This document shows positions 10,401 to 17,771 of a stretch of DNA of 64,000 bases, one piece after another. The notes under the pieces are model-generated. The model worked only from the letters and a program-made list of their open reading frames with translations. It was not told the DNA's origin and searched no databases. The stretch is from assembly GCF_900445255.1 (NCBI RefSeq), contig NZ_UAPU01000007.1:230001-294000 (forward strand), written 5' to 3'. Each line of letters starts with the position of its first letter. The stretch's first letter is position 1. The position numbers and the translations under genes were made by a program. Origin of the DNA: Anaerobiospirillum thomasii. GTDB taxonomy: Bacteria > Pseudomonadota > Gammaproteobacteria > Enterobacterales > Succinivibrionaceae.

Positions 10401-11297
10401 ATGCTGTTTACGTATTTAAAAGCCTTTATTACTGTTGCAGATCTTGGTAGTTTCAATAAAGCAGCAGAAGAGCTTAATCTTACTACTACAGCTATAATGA
10501 AGCGCATCAACAAACTAGAGAGCGAGGTTGGTGCTAAACTGCTTGTGCGTGACAACAACGGCGTGACACTGACGCAGGCCGGCAAATCTTTTTTTCAGGA
10601 TGCGCAGTATATAAAACGCCATATTGAAGATTCCATAGTCAGGGCACAGCAAATTGAAAAGAGTGAAAAGACTTTAAAAATAGGCGTAACTCAGCTGACC
10701 CCTACCAATTACTTTATGGACGTCTGGCCTTTTATCAGTCAGTACTGTCCTGATCTTAATCTTGAGCTGGTGCCTATTGACTATGTGCTTGGCAGCAACT
10801 GTTCCACCTTCAGCTCCCATACAGATTCTTTAGATGCCATGTTAGGCTCCTTTGACCAGAGTATGCTTGATTTTTTCAACTGCAGCGGTATCACAATCTG
10901 TTCACTGCCTCTGTGTCTTTGTGCCTCTGAGAGCAATTATCTAAGCTCAAAGGAGCATCTTACACTCTCAGATCTTAAAGGTCAGAGGGTACATATGTTA
11001 AAAAAGCAGGCAGGCATTGGTTCCACCCTTGATAATGTCTACAGAAACTTTATTGAACTTGGTGCTGATATAGTTGAATTTGAATCCTACAATATAGATC
11101 TGTTAAAAGAGATTGATACCTGCAATGATCTGCTTTTGTGCTTTCCTAATATAGTCAATATCTATCCGCAGCTTAAAAAACTCGATCTTGATCTTAACGA
11201 TACCATGTCCTTTGGCCTTATTCACACAAAAGAGCTGTCGGCATCACTGCACAGCTTCATCAGTGCCTTTGAGCGTCATCAAAAGGATCTGCGCTAA
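10401..11297 (+). CDS. LysR-family transcriptional regulator
   Basis: 298 residues, the usual size. N-terminal winged helix (1-60): LFTYLKAFITVADLGSFNKA then EELNLTTTAIMKRINKLESE and LLVRDNNGVTLTQAG. The remainder is a type 2 periplasmic-binding-like effector domain. It stands upstream of, and in the same direction as, the DASS transporter at 11914, so it may control dicarboxylate uptake in response to a C4 acid, as neighbouring LysR proteins often do. That link is inference from position. The divergent xthA is a less likely target. Confidence 0.9.
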   Translation: MLFTYLKAFITVADLGSFNKAAEELNLTTTAIMKRINKLESEVGAKLLVRDNNGVTLTQAGKSFFQDAQYIKRHIEDSIVRAQQIEKSEKTLKIGVTQLTPTNYFMDVWPFISQYCPDLNLELVPIDYVLGSNCSTFSSHTDSLDAMLGSFDQSMLDFFNCSGITICSLPLCLCASESNYLSSKEHLTLSDLKGQRVHMLKKQAGIGSTLDNVYRNFIELGADIVEFESYNIDLLKEIDTCNDLLLCFPNIVNIYPQLKKLDLDLNDTMSFGLIHTKELSASLHSFISAFERHQKDLR

Positions 11298-11913
11298 ATT
11301 CTACCTGCTGCACAGCAGTATGCCGTGCAGTTTGCATCATCTGTCATCACAAGTGCGATAAGATACAAAATATTGTCTTTTGTATGTATGAAGGCTAAAA
11401 GCTGCGCTATGGTAAACAGGCCTTTGATCTTAGAGTAATCTTACAGGCTGCAATGTCTATAGCTCTCCTGTGTAGTATAAAATTGTCCCTTTATAGATAA
11501 AAAATAATCCTATCTTACATTTTATATCATTTAGTAAATATTATTTAAACTTTTATTTCATACTGCTTTAATCAAAACTTAACACAGATTTAGCAATAGG
11601 CTAAAAATTAAGAGTTTAAAAAAAATTAATCTAAATTTTATATTATGCATTAAAATTGCGCATTTTATAATAAACCACTGATTTTAAATATATTTTTAAC
11701 TCATGATAAAGATTAGCAGAAAGTGGCTTTTTTAGCCCTTTTTTGCTCAATTTTTGTGATTGTGTGCTAATTTTTTTGGACCTCATGCGCTTTTAGCGCG
11801 CTGCGTCAAAAAAATTCAGTTGTATTTTTATGTCATTTATTATTTTATATATAGCGTGTAAATATATTGTTCACACAACATAATATTTAGGTATTACATT
11901 AAGGAGTTAACTT
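11298..11913 (+). promoter_or_regulatory. Long AT-rich regulatory region ahead of the first DASS transporter
   Basis: 615 bp with no gene. Very AT-rich from about 11500. No consensus promoter can be fixed with confidence. GTGATTGTGTGC near 11756 has only one good CRP half-site. The 3' end carries AAGGAG with seven bases to the ATG. The length suggests multi-factor control of the transporter. Confidence 0.4.
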
Positions 11914-13278
11914 ATGTCATCTATGACAAAATCTTATATAGTCATTGCCGACATAATATTATTTGTGCTGCTGCTGTCATTCCTGCCGTTTTCAGATACT
12001 GAAAACAAGGGTCTGGCCATGCTCGTGTTTGTAGCCGTACTGTGGCTGAGCGAGGCAGTGCATGTAACTATTACTGCAATTACAATTCCGGTTTTAGCCG
12101 CTATCCTGGGTCTGGTGCCAACCGCCAAGGCTTTAAACGGCTTCTCCGATTCAAACATCTACCTCTTCTTTGGTGGTTTTGCTCTGGCCGCTGCCATGCA
12201 TGTGCAGAAGCTTGACAAACTTATTGCCCAGAGAATTATGGCCATGGCCAGAGGCAGTTTCTTCATGTCTGTAATTTTACTGTTCACCATTACTGCCTTC
12301 CTGTCAATGTGGATGAGTAATACAGCTACTGCCGCCATGATGCTGCCACTTGCAATAGGTATGCTGGCCAATGTAGATGCCAAAGAAAACAGAAATGTCT
12401 TTGTATTTGTGCTCTTAGGTATTGCCTTCTCTGCAAGTATTGGCGGCATGGGTACATTAGTAGGTTCACCTCCTAATGCCATCGTAGCCTCAAACATCGG
12501 TATGACCTTTGCTGACTGGTTTGTAATCGGCTTCCCATTCATGGTGGTGCTGATGCCTGTTATGATTTTAACTCTCTACTTCGTCTTCAAGCCAAACCTT
12601 AAGATTGAGGTTAACTTCCAGGAGGAGAATATTGAGTTAACTCCAAAGAGAATTACTACCTTAGCTGTATTCGTTATAGTAGCTCTGTGCTGGATCTTCT
12701 CAGCTAAGATAAACCCTGCCCTGTCAGGTATGCTTGGCCTTGCCGAATCAATCGGTGCCTTTGACAGTGTGATTGCTATTGCAGCTGCCATCATCGTAGT
12801 TGTCCTAAAGCTTATTTCCTGGAAAGAGGTTCAGGACAATACCGACTGGGGTGTGCTCATGCTCTTTGGCGGCGGTATTACACTCTCTGCCGTACTTAAG
12901 GACTCAGGTGCCTCAAAGATCATGGCTGACGGTATTGTATTTATGGTAGAGGGTTCTCACTACTTTGTTCTAGGTCTGCTTGTTGCCTTCTTCATTGTAT
13001 TTTTAACTGAGTTCACCTCAAATACAGCCTCTGCAGCTCTGCTTGTACCTCTGTTTATCTCCATTGCCGAGAGTATTGGTGCCCCACCTTTAGGTCTGGC
13101 TCTTATCATCGGTCTTGGTGCATCGTGTGCGTTCATGCTGCCGGTGGCAACACCGCCAAATGCCATCGTCTTTGGTACAGGTTATATCAAGCAGCAGGAA
13201 ATGGTCAGAGTAGGTCTTGTCCTCAATGTGATCTGCTCCTTTGTGATAGCTACAGGAGCTTACTTCTTCTTCCTGTAG
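11914..13278 (+). CDS. DASS/SLC13-family C4-dicarboxylate (sodium-coupled) transporter, copy 1
   Basis: Inner-membrane carrier of 454 residues with about 11-12 hydrophobic segments. The two family signatures are visible: SNTATAAMMLPLAIGM followed by GSPPNAIVASNIG in the first half, and TSNTASAALLVPLF followed by ATPPNAIVFGTGYI in the second half. These are the inverted-repeat substrate/sodium sites of the divalent-anion symporters (succinate, malate, fumarate, citrate or sulfate). A dicarboxylate is most likely, but the substrate cannot be read from sequence. A close paralogue begins at 63452. Start supported by AAGGAG. Confidence 0.9.
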   Translation: MSSMTKSYIVIADIILFVLLLSFLPFSDTENKGLAMLVFVAVLWLSEAVHVTITAITIPVLAAILGLVPTAKALNGFSDSNIYLFFGGFALAAAMHVQKLDKLIAQRIMAMARGSFFMSVILLFTITAFLSMWMSNTATAAMMLPLAIGMLANVDAKENRNVFVFVLLGIAFSASIGGMGTLVGSPPNAIVASNIGMTFADWFVIGFPFMVVLMPVMILTLYFVFKPNLKIEVNFQEENIELTPKRITTLAVFVIVALCWIFSAKINPALSGMLGLAESIGAFDSVIAIAAAIIVVVLKLISWKEVQDNTDWGVLMLFGGGITLSAVLKDSGASKIMADGIVFMVEGSHYFVLGLLVAFFIVFLTEFTSNTASAALLVPLFISIAESIGAPPLGLALIIGLGASCAFMLPVATPPNAIVFGTGYIKQQEMVRVGLVLNVICSFVIATGAYFFFL

Positions 13279-13306
13279 AATTTAATATCAAACAAGTGCA
13301 ATCTAT

Positions 13307-13336
13307 AAACCGCAGAATTTCTGCGGTTTTTTTATT
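13307..13336 (+). terminator. Terminator after DASS copy 1
   Basis: Perfect stem AAACCGCAG / CTGCGGTTT with a five-base loop and a seven-T tail. It separates the two tandem transporter genes of the unoccupied chromosome. Confidence 0.92.
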
Positions 13337-13529
13337 TATTTATACAATACCGATACACTCCATCATAATTGTGATAAGTGTATAAAAAACACACTTTTTA
13401 GAGATCTTGTTGCATATAGTTATCAGTTAGACTTACAAAGGGCAATTATTTTATTTATTTTAATACTATATTAAATTTATATTAAATAATTAATAACACG
13501 GATAATACATTTACTTATATTGAGTAACC

Positions 13530-13548
13530 AAGGAGATATCTTATTTCA
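13530..13548 (+). other. Left prophage attachment site (attL) with stranded ribosome binding site
   Basis: AAGGAG (13530-13535) is followed by ATATCTTATTTCA. The core GATATCTTAT (13535-13544) recurs at 63444-63453, and the match continues TTCA versus GTCA. Joining the sequence left of the core to the right-hand ATG restores AAGGAG, seven bases, ATG. On this side the codon is ATT and no gene follows. Confidence 0.8.
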
Positions 13549-13640
13549 CAAGAAACGTCATATAAAATCATATACTTGCTTAATTTTTAAAGGATTTTTT
13601 AATGAAAGTTTAAAATATTTTATAAAATTTTAAAAAAATG

Positions 13641-13658
13641 TGACCCATATGTGACCCA
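13641..13658 (+). repeat. Tandem TGACCCA heptamers, likely integrase arm sites (left)
   Basis: TGACCCA occurs at 13641-13647 and 13652-13658 (11-bp period), between attL and the integrase gene. A matching pair lies at the right end (63378 and 63390), which is the expected layout for arm-type sites of a tyrosine integrase. Confidence 0.55.
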
Positions 13659-13715
13659 TGAGAGGAATATAGTTTATAATAGAAACTACTAAACAAACTC
13701 TCGCAGGGGAAATAT

Positions 13716-14909
13716 ATGATAAATTTAACTACAGCAAAGTTAGACAAATTGCTGTCTAACACCAAGCCTCACGACAAGATGATAACAGATAGTACAGGGC
13801 TTAATGTTAGGTCTCGGAACAGTGGTGGTAGGACGACAATTTATTTTATTTTTAGAACAAAAAGAAAAAACTGTAACATTAAGCTAACAATAGGCAAATA
13901 TCCCACAATGCCTTTAGACGAGGCTCGTTCTAAGTTTATTGAGCTACATAGAAAAGCCGAGCTTAATCAACTGTCTAAACAAGAAATAATATTAGGGCGC
14001 AGGAATGAGTTAGAACGTGTTGAACCTACAGTAACTTATTACACCTTGGCAGATGCATGGGATAAACATAAAGAGATGAAAATATCCAAGTTAAAATTAA
14101 GCTCAATTCAAAAATACAATAGTTTGTATAATCACTTAAAGTCTTTTGGTAAAACTCCTTTAAACAAACTAACACCACAGTTTGTAATTGAAAACATGTT
14201 ATCTCCGTACATAAATAAAGGCCAAAACAATTTAACCATGTCTTTAGCAAATTTACTAACATCATGCTTAAAGACAGCATGCTTTTACCAATGGTTAACA
14301 CATAATCCTTTACAAAATATCAGAGGCTTTCTGCCAAGTCATGAGACAACACATAGGGCCACTTTTGATGTCAGAGATAGAGAACAACGAATTAAGGAGT
14401 TAATGCAGAGCCTACAGGACAAGCCACTTGTCTTAAGGGCGTTAATAGTTTTTTATTTCCATTCGCTTTTAAGAAACAATGAAGTGCGTTCACTAAAGAT
14501 GAGCCATATTAAAGGGGATTATTTTAGTGTCCCTACTAAAACATTAAAGTCTTTTGATGTTCCGATTACTAGCGAGATGCAGAAAATCATAACATATTTT
14601 TCTAAAGGTAAAGGCCATGACGATTACTTGTTTTTAATTGGCTCACATAAGGTTGGGGATATGTACGCAATAAACGAATTAAAAACAATGGGTTTTGCAG
14701 ATCTATCAATCCACGGAATTAGGACAATAGGCGAGGAGTGGTTGCGCCTACAGGACGACATTAAAGAGAGTATAGCTAAACTTTGCTTATCTCACGTGGC
14801 AGGCGATCGTACTGACAGAGCCTATATGCGTGACATGTTTTTAGAGGAGCGTCGTATTGCAATGACTAAGTGGAGCAACTATTTAGTTTATCTTGGTGTC
14901 ACATTTTAA
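13716..14909 (+). CDS. int: Tyrosine integrase, P4 type
   Basis: Catalyses site-specific insertion and excision. 397 residues: N-terminal arm-binding domain (about 1-90, with GLNVRSRNSGGRTTIYF and LTIGKYPTMPLDEAR), SAM-like core-binding domain (about 105-200), and C-terminal catalytic domain. The active-site set is visible: Arg253 (LLRNNE), His333 and Arg336 (HGIR), His360 (LSH), and Tyr370 (AYMR), with the typical P4 ending EERR...MTKWSNYL. AGGGGA lies upstream of the ATG. It sits next to attL and points into the prophage. In the excised circle it lies between the Q-like gene and the lysis genes. Confidence 0.95.
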   Translation: MINLTTAKLDKLLSNTKPHDKMITDSTGLNVRSRNSGGRTTIYFIFRTKRKNCNIKLTIGKYPTMPLDEARSKFIELHRKAELNQLSKQEIILGRRNELERVEPTVTYYTLADAWDKHKEMKISKLKLSSIQKYNSLYNHLKSFGKTPLNKLTPQFVIENMLSPYINKGQNNLTMSLANLLTSCLKTACFYQWLTHNPLQNIRGFLPSHETTHRATFDVRDREQRIKELMQSLQDKPLVLRALIVFYFHSLLRNNEVRSLKMSHIKGDYFSVPTKTLKSFDVPITSEMQKIITYFSKGKGHDDYLFLIGSHKVGDMYAINELKTMGFADLSIHGIRTIGEEWLRLQDDIKESIAKLCLSHVAGDRTDRAYMRDMFLEERRIAMTKWSNYLVYLGVTF

Positions 14910-15027
14910 AATAGATGTTGCATATTTACTGTAAAAAGTTTATACTTTTTCCGTATGCTGTTATAAAAGCGTCCGTTTTTTAGTTTCAGCTAGTTTATAT
15001 TGACAGAATTTTCTCCATGTGTTTTTC

Positions 15028-15057
15028 GGCCCTCGTCTTTTGATGAGGGTTTTTTAT
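15028..15057 (+). terminator. Terminator after the integrase gene
   Basis: Stem CCCTCGTC / GATGAGGG (one G-U pair), four-T loop, six-T tail. It separates integrase transcription from the lysis genes, and would need antitermination for read-through from the Q side. Confidence 0.85.
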
Positions 15058-15074
15058 TTTCAGAGACCGATATT

Positions 15075-15260
15075 GTGAAAGATATTTTTGACGGAGTAGC
15101 TCATACTGCTATCATTGTGCACATTCTGCTCGGAATGTCTCTCGCATCAATCATTCAGTTTTATAAGACTCGCTACAAGAATTTAAAGTGGATTGAACGA
15201 TTTTTAAATTCTATAGTATCAAGCTTTTTTTGTGGTCTGTTTCTCCTTGCCACTGCTTGA
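15075..15260 (+). CDS. Holin, N-terminal part (frame broken at a T7 run)
   Basis: Starting at GTG 15075 the frame encodes 61 residues with one membrane helix (AHTAIIVHILLGMSLASIIQF), a charged loop (YKTRYKNLKWIERFLNS) and the start of a second helix. It then runs into a stop. Lambda-holin-like class III holins of about 95-105 residues continue with LLDFYP...LIGGFxG. That continuation is present in the next frame (15232-15519), and the switch falls at CTTTTTTTG (15224-15232). The frame upstream of 15075 runs through a terminator and is not real. No strong ribosome site. The sequence either needs slippage or carries an indel. Confidence 0.6.
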   Translation: MKDIFDGVAHTAIIVHILLGMSLASIIQFYKTRYKNLKWIERFLNSIVSSFFCGLFLLATA

Positions 15261-15519
15261 TTTTTATCCACAACTGCCTCCGAGCATAGCTCTTTTAATT
15301 GGTGGATTTTGTGGCTCATTTGGTACGCACGGCATTCAGGATATCTTACAGCGAGTACTTGACAAGTTCCTGCCACGACAAACTCCATACGAACCTTATG
15401 AGCAAGCGATAAACGGCTCACATGTAAGATACGACAACACAAAACCAAGGAAAAGCGAACGGCAGTTTAAGACAGTGGACGATGAGCCACCAATGCCTGA
15501 TGACATGAGGGATAGATAA
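15232..15519 (+). CDS. Holin, C-terminal part in the shifted frame
   Basis: The frame from 15232 supplies VVCFSLPLLDFYPQLPPS, IALLIGGFCGSFGTHGIQD and a polar tail rich in Lys, Arg and Asp to 15519. Joined to the previous frame after SSFF, it gives a normal holin of about 148 residues with three hydrophobic stretches and a charged cytoplasmic tail. A GTG at 15232 could also start a shorter product. It ends 1 bp before the endolysin start, so the two are translationally linked. Confidence 0.6.
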   Translation: MVCFSLPLLDFYPQLPPSIALLIGGFCGSFGTHGIQDILQRVLDKFLPRQTPYEPYEQAINGSHVRYDNTKPRKSERQFKTVDDEPPMPDDMRDR

Positions 15520-15520
15520 G

Positions 15521-16105
15521 ATGAGAGATGTATCAGAAAATTATGCTAACTTTTGTGATGCTTATGAGGGTGTATCACTGACACCGTATAAAGACAGTGC
15601 AGGCATCTTGACCATAGGCCGAGGTCATACAAGCGATCCTACCTACCCTTTTGATGAGAATACTGTGTATAGCATGGAGATGGTCGAGCAGGTATGGAAG
15701 CATGACTTAAACGATGCAGTGACAAAAGCAAACAAGTGGCTTAATAATCCACATGCTTTTGACTATCACATCTTTGATATGACGGTTGATCTCATATTCA
15801 ATGTGGGCAGACCTCGCACCTATCTACAGAAACTTAACGAGGGTGACTTGGACGGAGCACGTGACCAACTTTTAAGATGGATTTATGTTTCAAGTGGTGG
15901 TAGCCATGTTGTCAATGTGGGCTTGGTCAAAAGATGTTTTGGCCGTTACATGTATTACATCGGAGAGGACTACACCATATTCACGCCGAATAAGTGTGTG
16001 GCCACTTCAAGAAACATTAAACCTTTAAACGATCTAATTGACACATTCGGCTACAAACTAATCCCTGATAGCAAGACAAGATTTAGACTACAAAGAATAG
16101 CATAA
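15521..16105 (+). CDS. Endolysin, GH24 lysozyme
   Basis: Muramidase that cuts peptidoglycan at lysis. 194 residues. The T4-type catalytic triad is Glu16 (YEG), Asp25 (PYKDSAG) and Thr31 (TIGRGHT), with the exact E-8-D-5-T spacing. No signal peptide or SAR helix is visible at the N-terminus, so export should depend on the holin. It directly follows the holin and precedes small membrane proteins and the spanins. Confidence 0.93.
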   Translation: MRDVSENYANFCDAYEGVSLTPYKDSAGILTIGRGHTSDPTYPFDENTVYSMEMVEQVWKHDLNDAVTKANKWLNNPHAFDYHIFDMTVDLIFNVGRPRTYLQKLNEGDLDGARDQLLRWIYVSSGGSHVVNVGLVKRCFGRYMYYIGEDYTIFTPNKCVATSRNIKPLNDLIDTFGYKLIPDSKTRFRLQRIA

Positions 16106-16112
16106 AAAAATA

Positions 16113-16136
16113 GGCACCCTTTTGAGGTGCCTTATT
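16113..16136 (+). terminator. GGCACC-type terminator, copy 1
   Basis: GGCACC (16113) / GGTGCC (16126-16131) with a seven-base loop and a short T stretch. Three related hairpins occur at 40.57-41.06 kb. Confidence 0.75.
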
Positions 16137-16204
16137 CATATCAACGATAGGTTAATTATAACATGATTTTTAAGGTAGATATAAAACAATTTAGGGAATT
16201 ATCT

Positions 16205-16315
16205 ATGCTGTTTAAAGGTGCTTTTTGGAGTGGCTGTTATAAGGTGGCGATCTTATTAACGATCCTTAGCGTGCCTTTTACTATTGTATGTTTAGGCATA
16301 AGTTTTATTAAATAA
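16205..16315 (+). CDS. Small single-TM protein, 36 aa
   Basis: Sequence MLFKGAFWSGCYKVAILL then a hydrophobic segment to the end. AGGGA lies seven bases upstream. An in-frame ATG at 16163 would add 14 residues but has no ribosome site. The N-terminus (LFKGAFW) resembles that of the small protein at 41266 (LFNGAFW). Probably a phage inner-membrane micropeptide; function unknown. Confidence 0.5.
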   Translation: MLFKGAFWSGCYKVAILLTILSVPFTIVCLGISFIK

Positions 16316-16322
16316 AAAAATT

Positions 16323-16358
16323 AAACCCCTAGTTGGATTGCAGTCCCTAGGGGTTTTT
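16323..16358 (+). terminator. Terminator
   Basis: Stem AAACCCCTAG / CTAGGGGTTT with a 14-base loop and a T tail. Confidence 0.8.
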
Positions 16359-16383
16359 ACATGTGATATAGGAGACATTTTAA

Positions 16384-16566
16384 TTGGAATTTGATGTTTC
16401 TGCAAGTGAATTGATAACATCAATAGCTTGCTTAATTTTGGTGATACTTAAGAATATGAAAGGTTTAGCTGAAAAAATAACACAATTATCACTAGCGGGC
16501 ATAGCAGTAATATTATTTTTTTATTGTTTATTGTTGTTGACAGAAAAGATAATTCACTTTTTTTAA
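16384..16566 (+). CDS. Small membrane protein, 60 aa
   Basis: Starts at TTG 16384, with AGGAG about nine bases upstream. It has two hydrophobic helices separated by a short KNMKGLAEK loop. By eye it is a paralogue of the small gene at 40852 (SIACLILVILKNMKG versus SIALILLVLLKLMNG). Function unknown; the lysis-cassette position could suit an accessory holin or antiholin. Confidence 0.6.
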   Translation: MEFDVSASELITSIACLILVILKNMKGLAEKITQLSLAGIAVILFFYCLLLLTEKIIHFF

Positions 16567-16593
16567 TACACAATTAAAGGGTTAAAAGGGTTT

Positions 16594-16722
16594 ATGAAAA
16601 TGCTACTGTTTACTGAAACTATAACAGCGAGAGCATGGATCTTTTTTATTCTAATTTGTGGATTGTTTTTAGGGTTTAGTGCGATTTTGTTTTCAATAGC
16701 CTACTCCTTGGCATTTAGATAA
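16594..16722 (+). CDS. Small membrane protein, 42 aa
   Basis: MKMLLFTETITARAW followed by one long hydrophobic helix and a short basic end. A ribosome site AAAAGGG lies a few bases before the ATG. Unknown function; part of a run of tiny membrane genes ahead of the spanins. Confidence 0.5.
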   Translation: MKMLLFTETITARAWIFFILICGLFLGFSAILFSIAYSLAFR

Positions 16723-16739
16723 TAAAAAGAGGCAGAGTA

Positions 16740-16814
16740 ATGCTTATTGGCTCGCTAGTTCTATTTTCAGTATTTGCCCTAATATTGGCTGTAATGAGTT
16801 GTTCGTCATGGTAA
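16740..16814 (+). CDS. Possible 24-aa membrane micropeptide
   Basis: MLIGSLVLFSVFALILAVMS then CSSW, preceded by AGAGTA. It could be a tiny lipoprotein-like or membrane peptide, or chance. It overlaps the Rz start by 16 bp. Confidence 0.3.
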   Translation: MLIGSLVLFSVFALILAVMSCSSW

Positions 16815-17260
16815 AGACATTAATTTTAATGGCAGTTGCATTCAACATCGGTTTTCTTAGTGCGACTCACTATCAAAAAGCCCACTATCAAGAGGGCATT
16901 ATCAAGGCTCATCAAAAAGAAGTCACACACTTAAAGTACGTTTTGGCACAGGAACAAAACAAGGCAAGGCAAATTGAAGAGCAAACAAAAGATCGCATGG
17001 CACAGCTTGATGCTCTTAACAAGCGCAATGATGCTCTGCTCGTGCACGTCAAGCAATTACAGGCCTCCCTCGGTGGAGCAGTGTCCAACAGTCATGATCG
17101 ATCCGTCCCTACCACAGATGTATCAGGTGGACGGACTGATACGGTGGCAGAACTTATTGAGCAGGCTACTAGGCTTATCAAAGAGCGAGACGAGATAGCC
17201 ATTAATTACAACAGTTTGTACGAACAATGCAAGGTGATAAATGGAAGTGATAAAAAGTGA
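16799..17260 (+). CDS. Inner-membrane spanin (Rz-like)
   Basis: Final lysis step: fusion of inner and outer membranes together with Rz1. 153 residues (150 if the GTG/ATG before VKTLIL is used). One N-terminal membrane helix (about 5-23) is followed by a long coiled coil (QKEVTHLKYVLAQEQNKARQ and onward) in the periplasm. A second frame inside it encodes the matching Rz1 lipoprotein, as in phage lambda. Overlaps the terminase small subunit gene by 20 bp. Confidence 0.85.
   Translation: MFVMVKTLILMAVAFNIGFLSATHYQKAHYQEGIIKAHQKEVTHLKYVLAQEQNKARQIEEQTKDRMAQLDALNKRNDALLVHVKQLQASLGGAVSNSHDRSVPTTDVSGGRTDTVAELIEQATRLIKERDEIAINYNSLYEQCKVINGSDKK
16974..17198 (+). CDS. Outer-membrane spanin lipoprotein (Rz1-like), nested in Rz
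   Basis: Read in another frame wholly inside the Rz gene. A TTG start gives MKSKQKIAWH, then a hydrophobic signal and lipobox LCSC (modified Cys24). A proline-containing periplasmic tail follows (YRPPSVEQCPTVMIDPSLP). Length, lipobox, prolines and nesting are all as expected for Rz1. The start codon is uncertain. Confidence 0.75.
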   Translation: MKSKQKIAWHSLMLLTSAMMLCSCTSSNYRPPSVEQCPTVMIDPSLPQMYQVDGLIRWQNLLSRLLGLSKSETR

Positions 17261-17771
17261 ACCTGTAAAGCGTGAGTTCCAAAAGGGCAAGTACACTAAA
17301 CCACTCCCTGCCGAACTGCTTGAGGACGCTAGCGATTATGCTCTTATGAACAAACACGGTACAGTTGAGAGCAGATGTGATGAAGAGCATGTCTTATCTC
17401 AACTAAATCGTTATGCCACTGATCCTGACTATCACCTTGAGAACATTAGGCAGTTTTTTAGCATCAGTCAGAGCTCATTACGTAAACTTCTGCACAGTGA
17501 AAAGTACAAGGATGAGATGAACAGCGCCAAGGTGGCACGTGCTCATATGCTTGTACAGGACGGCTTGGCCACTTTAAAAAACACGCATCAGCGTATCTCA
17601 AGTGGAGAGGAAGTACCTCCACAGCTTTTAAAGTCAAGTGAAGTATTGGCCAAGTATGAGATGCAGTATGCGTGCATGTTAAATCCTGAATTTAGTGGCA
17701 AGCGTGAGGGTAACGGCGATACTAACATTCAGATTAATGTGCAGACCCCTATGGACATTAAGGAGCTGTAA
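17241..17771 (+). CDS. terS: Terminase small subunit
   Basis: 176 residues. The middle (about 65-120) has a helix-turn-helix-like stretch (NIRQFFSISQSSLRKLLHSE) for recognising the packaging site, and the C-terminus has an oligomerisation/ATPase-contact tail. Assignment rests mainly on its position one base before the large subunit and its size. AAGGTGATAA precedes the ATG. Confidence 0.75.
   Translation: MEVIKSEPVKREFQKGKYTKPLPAELLEDASDYALMNKHGTVESRCDEEHVLSQLNRYATDPDYHLENIRQFFSISQSSLRKLLHSEKYKDEMNSAKVARAHMLVQDGLATLKNTHQRISSGEEVPPQLLKSSEVLAKYEMQYACMLNPEFSGKREGNGDTNIQINVQTPMDIKEL

Noticed and set aside
11750-11780. CRP site upstream of the first transporter
   Set aside because: Only the TGTGA half fits; the second half is missing.
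12159-12542. Minus-strand open frames opposite the DASS transporter (also at 13.0 and 63.5 kb)
   Set aside because: Low-complexity shadows of the transporter gene, with the same shadow on the second copy; no start signals.
13541-13600. Short peptide starting from ATT after the stranded AAGGAG at attL
   Set aside because: ATT starts are very rare, the frame is only 15 codons and it is an accident of insertion.
13279-13715. tRNA gene as phage attachment site
   Set aside because: No tRNA-like sequence at either end; the core lies at a protein start codon.
15000-15074. Upstream extension of the holin frame from TTG 15000
   Set aside because: It runs through a strong terminator hairpin and has no ribosome site; GTG 15075 is preferred.
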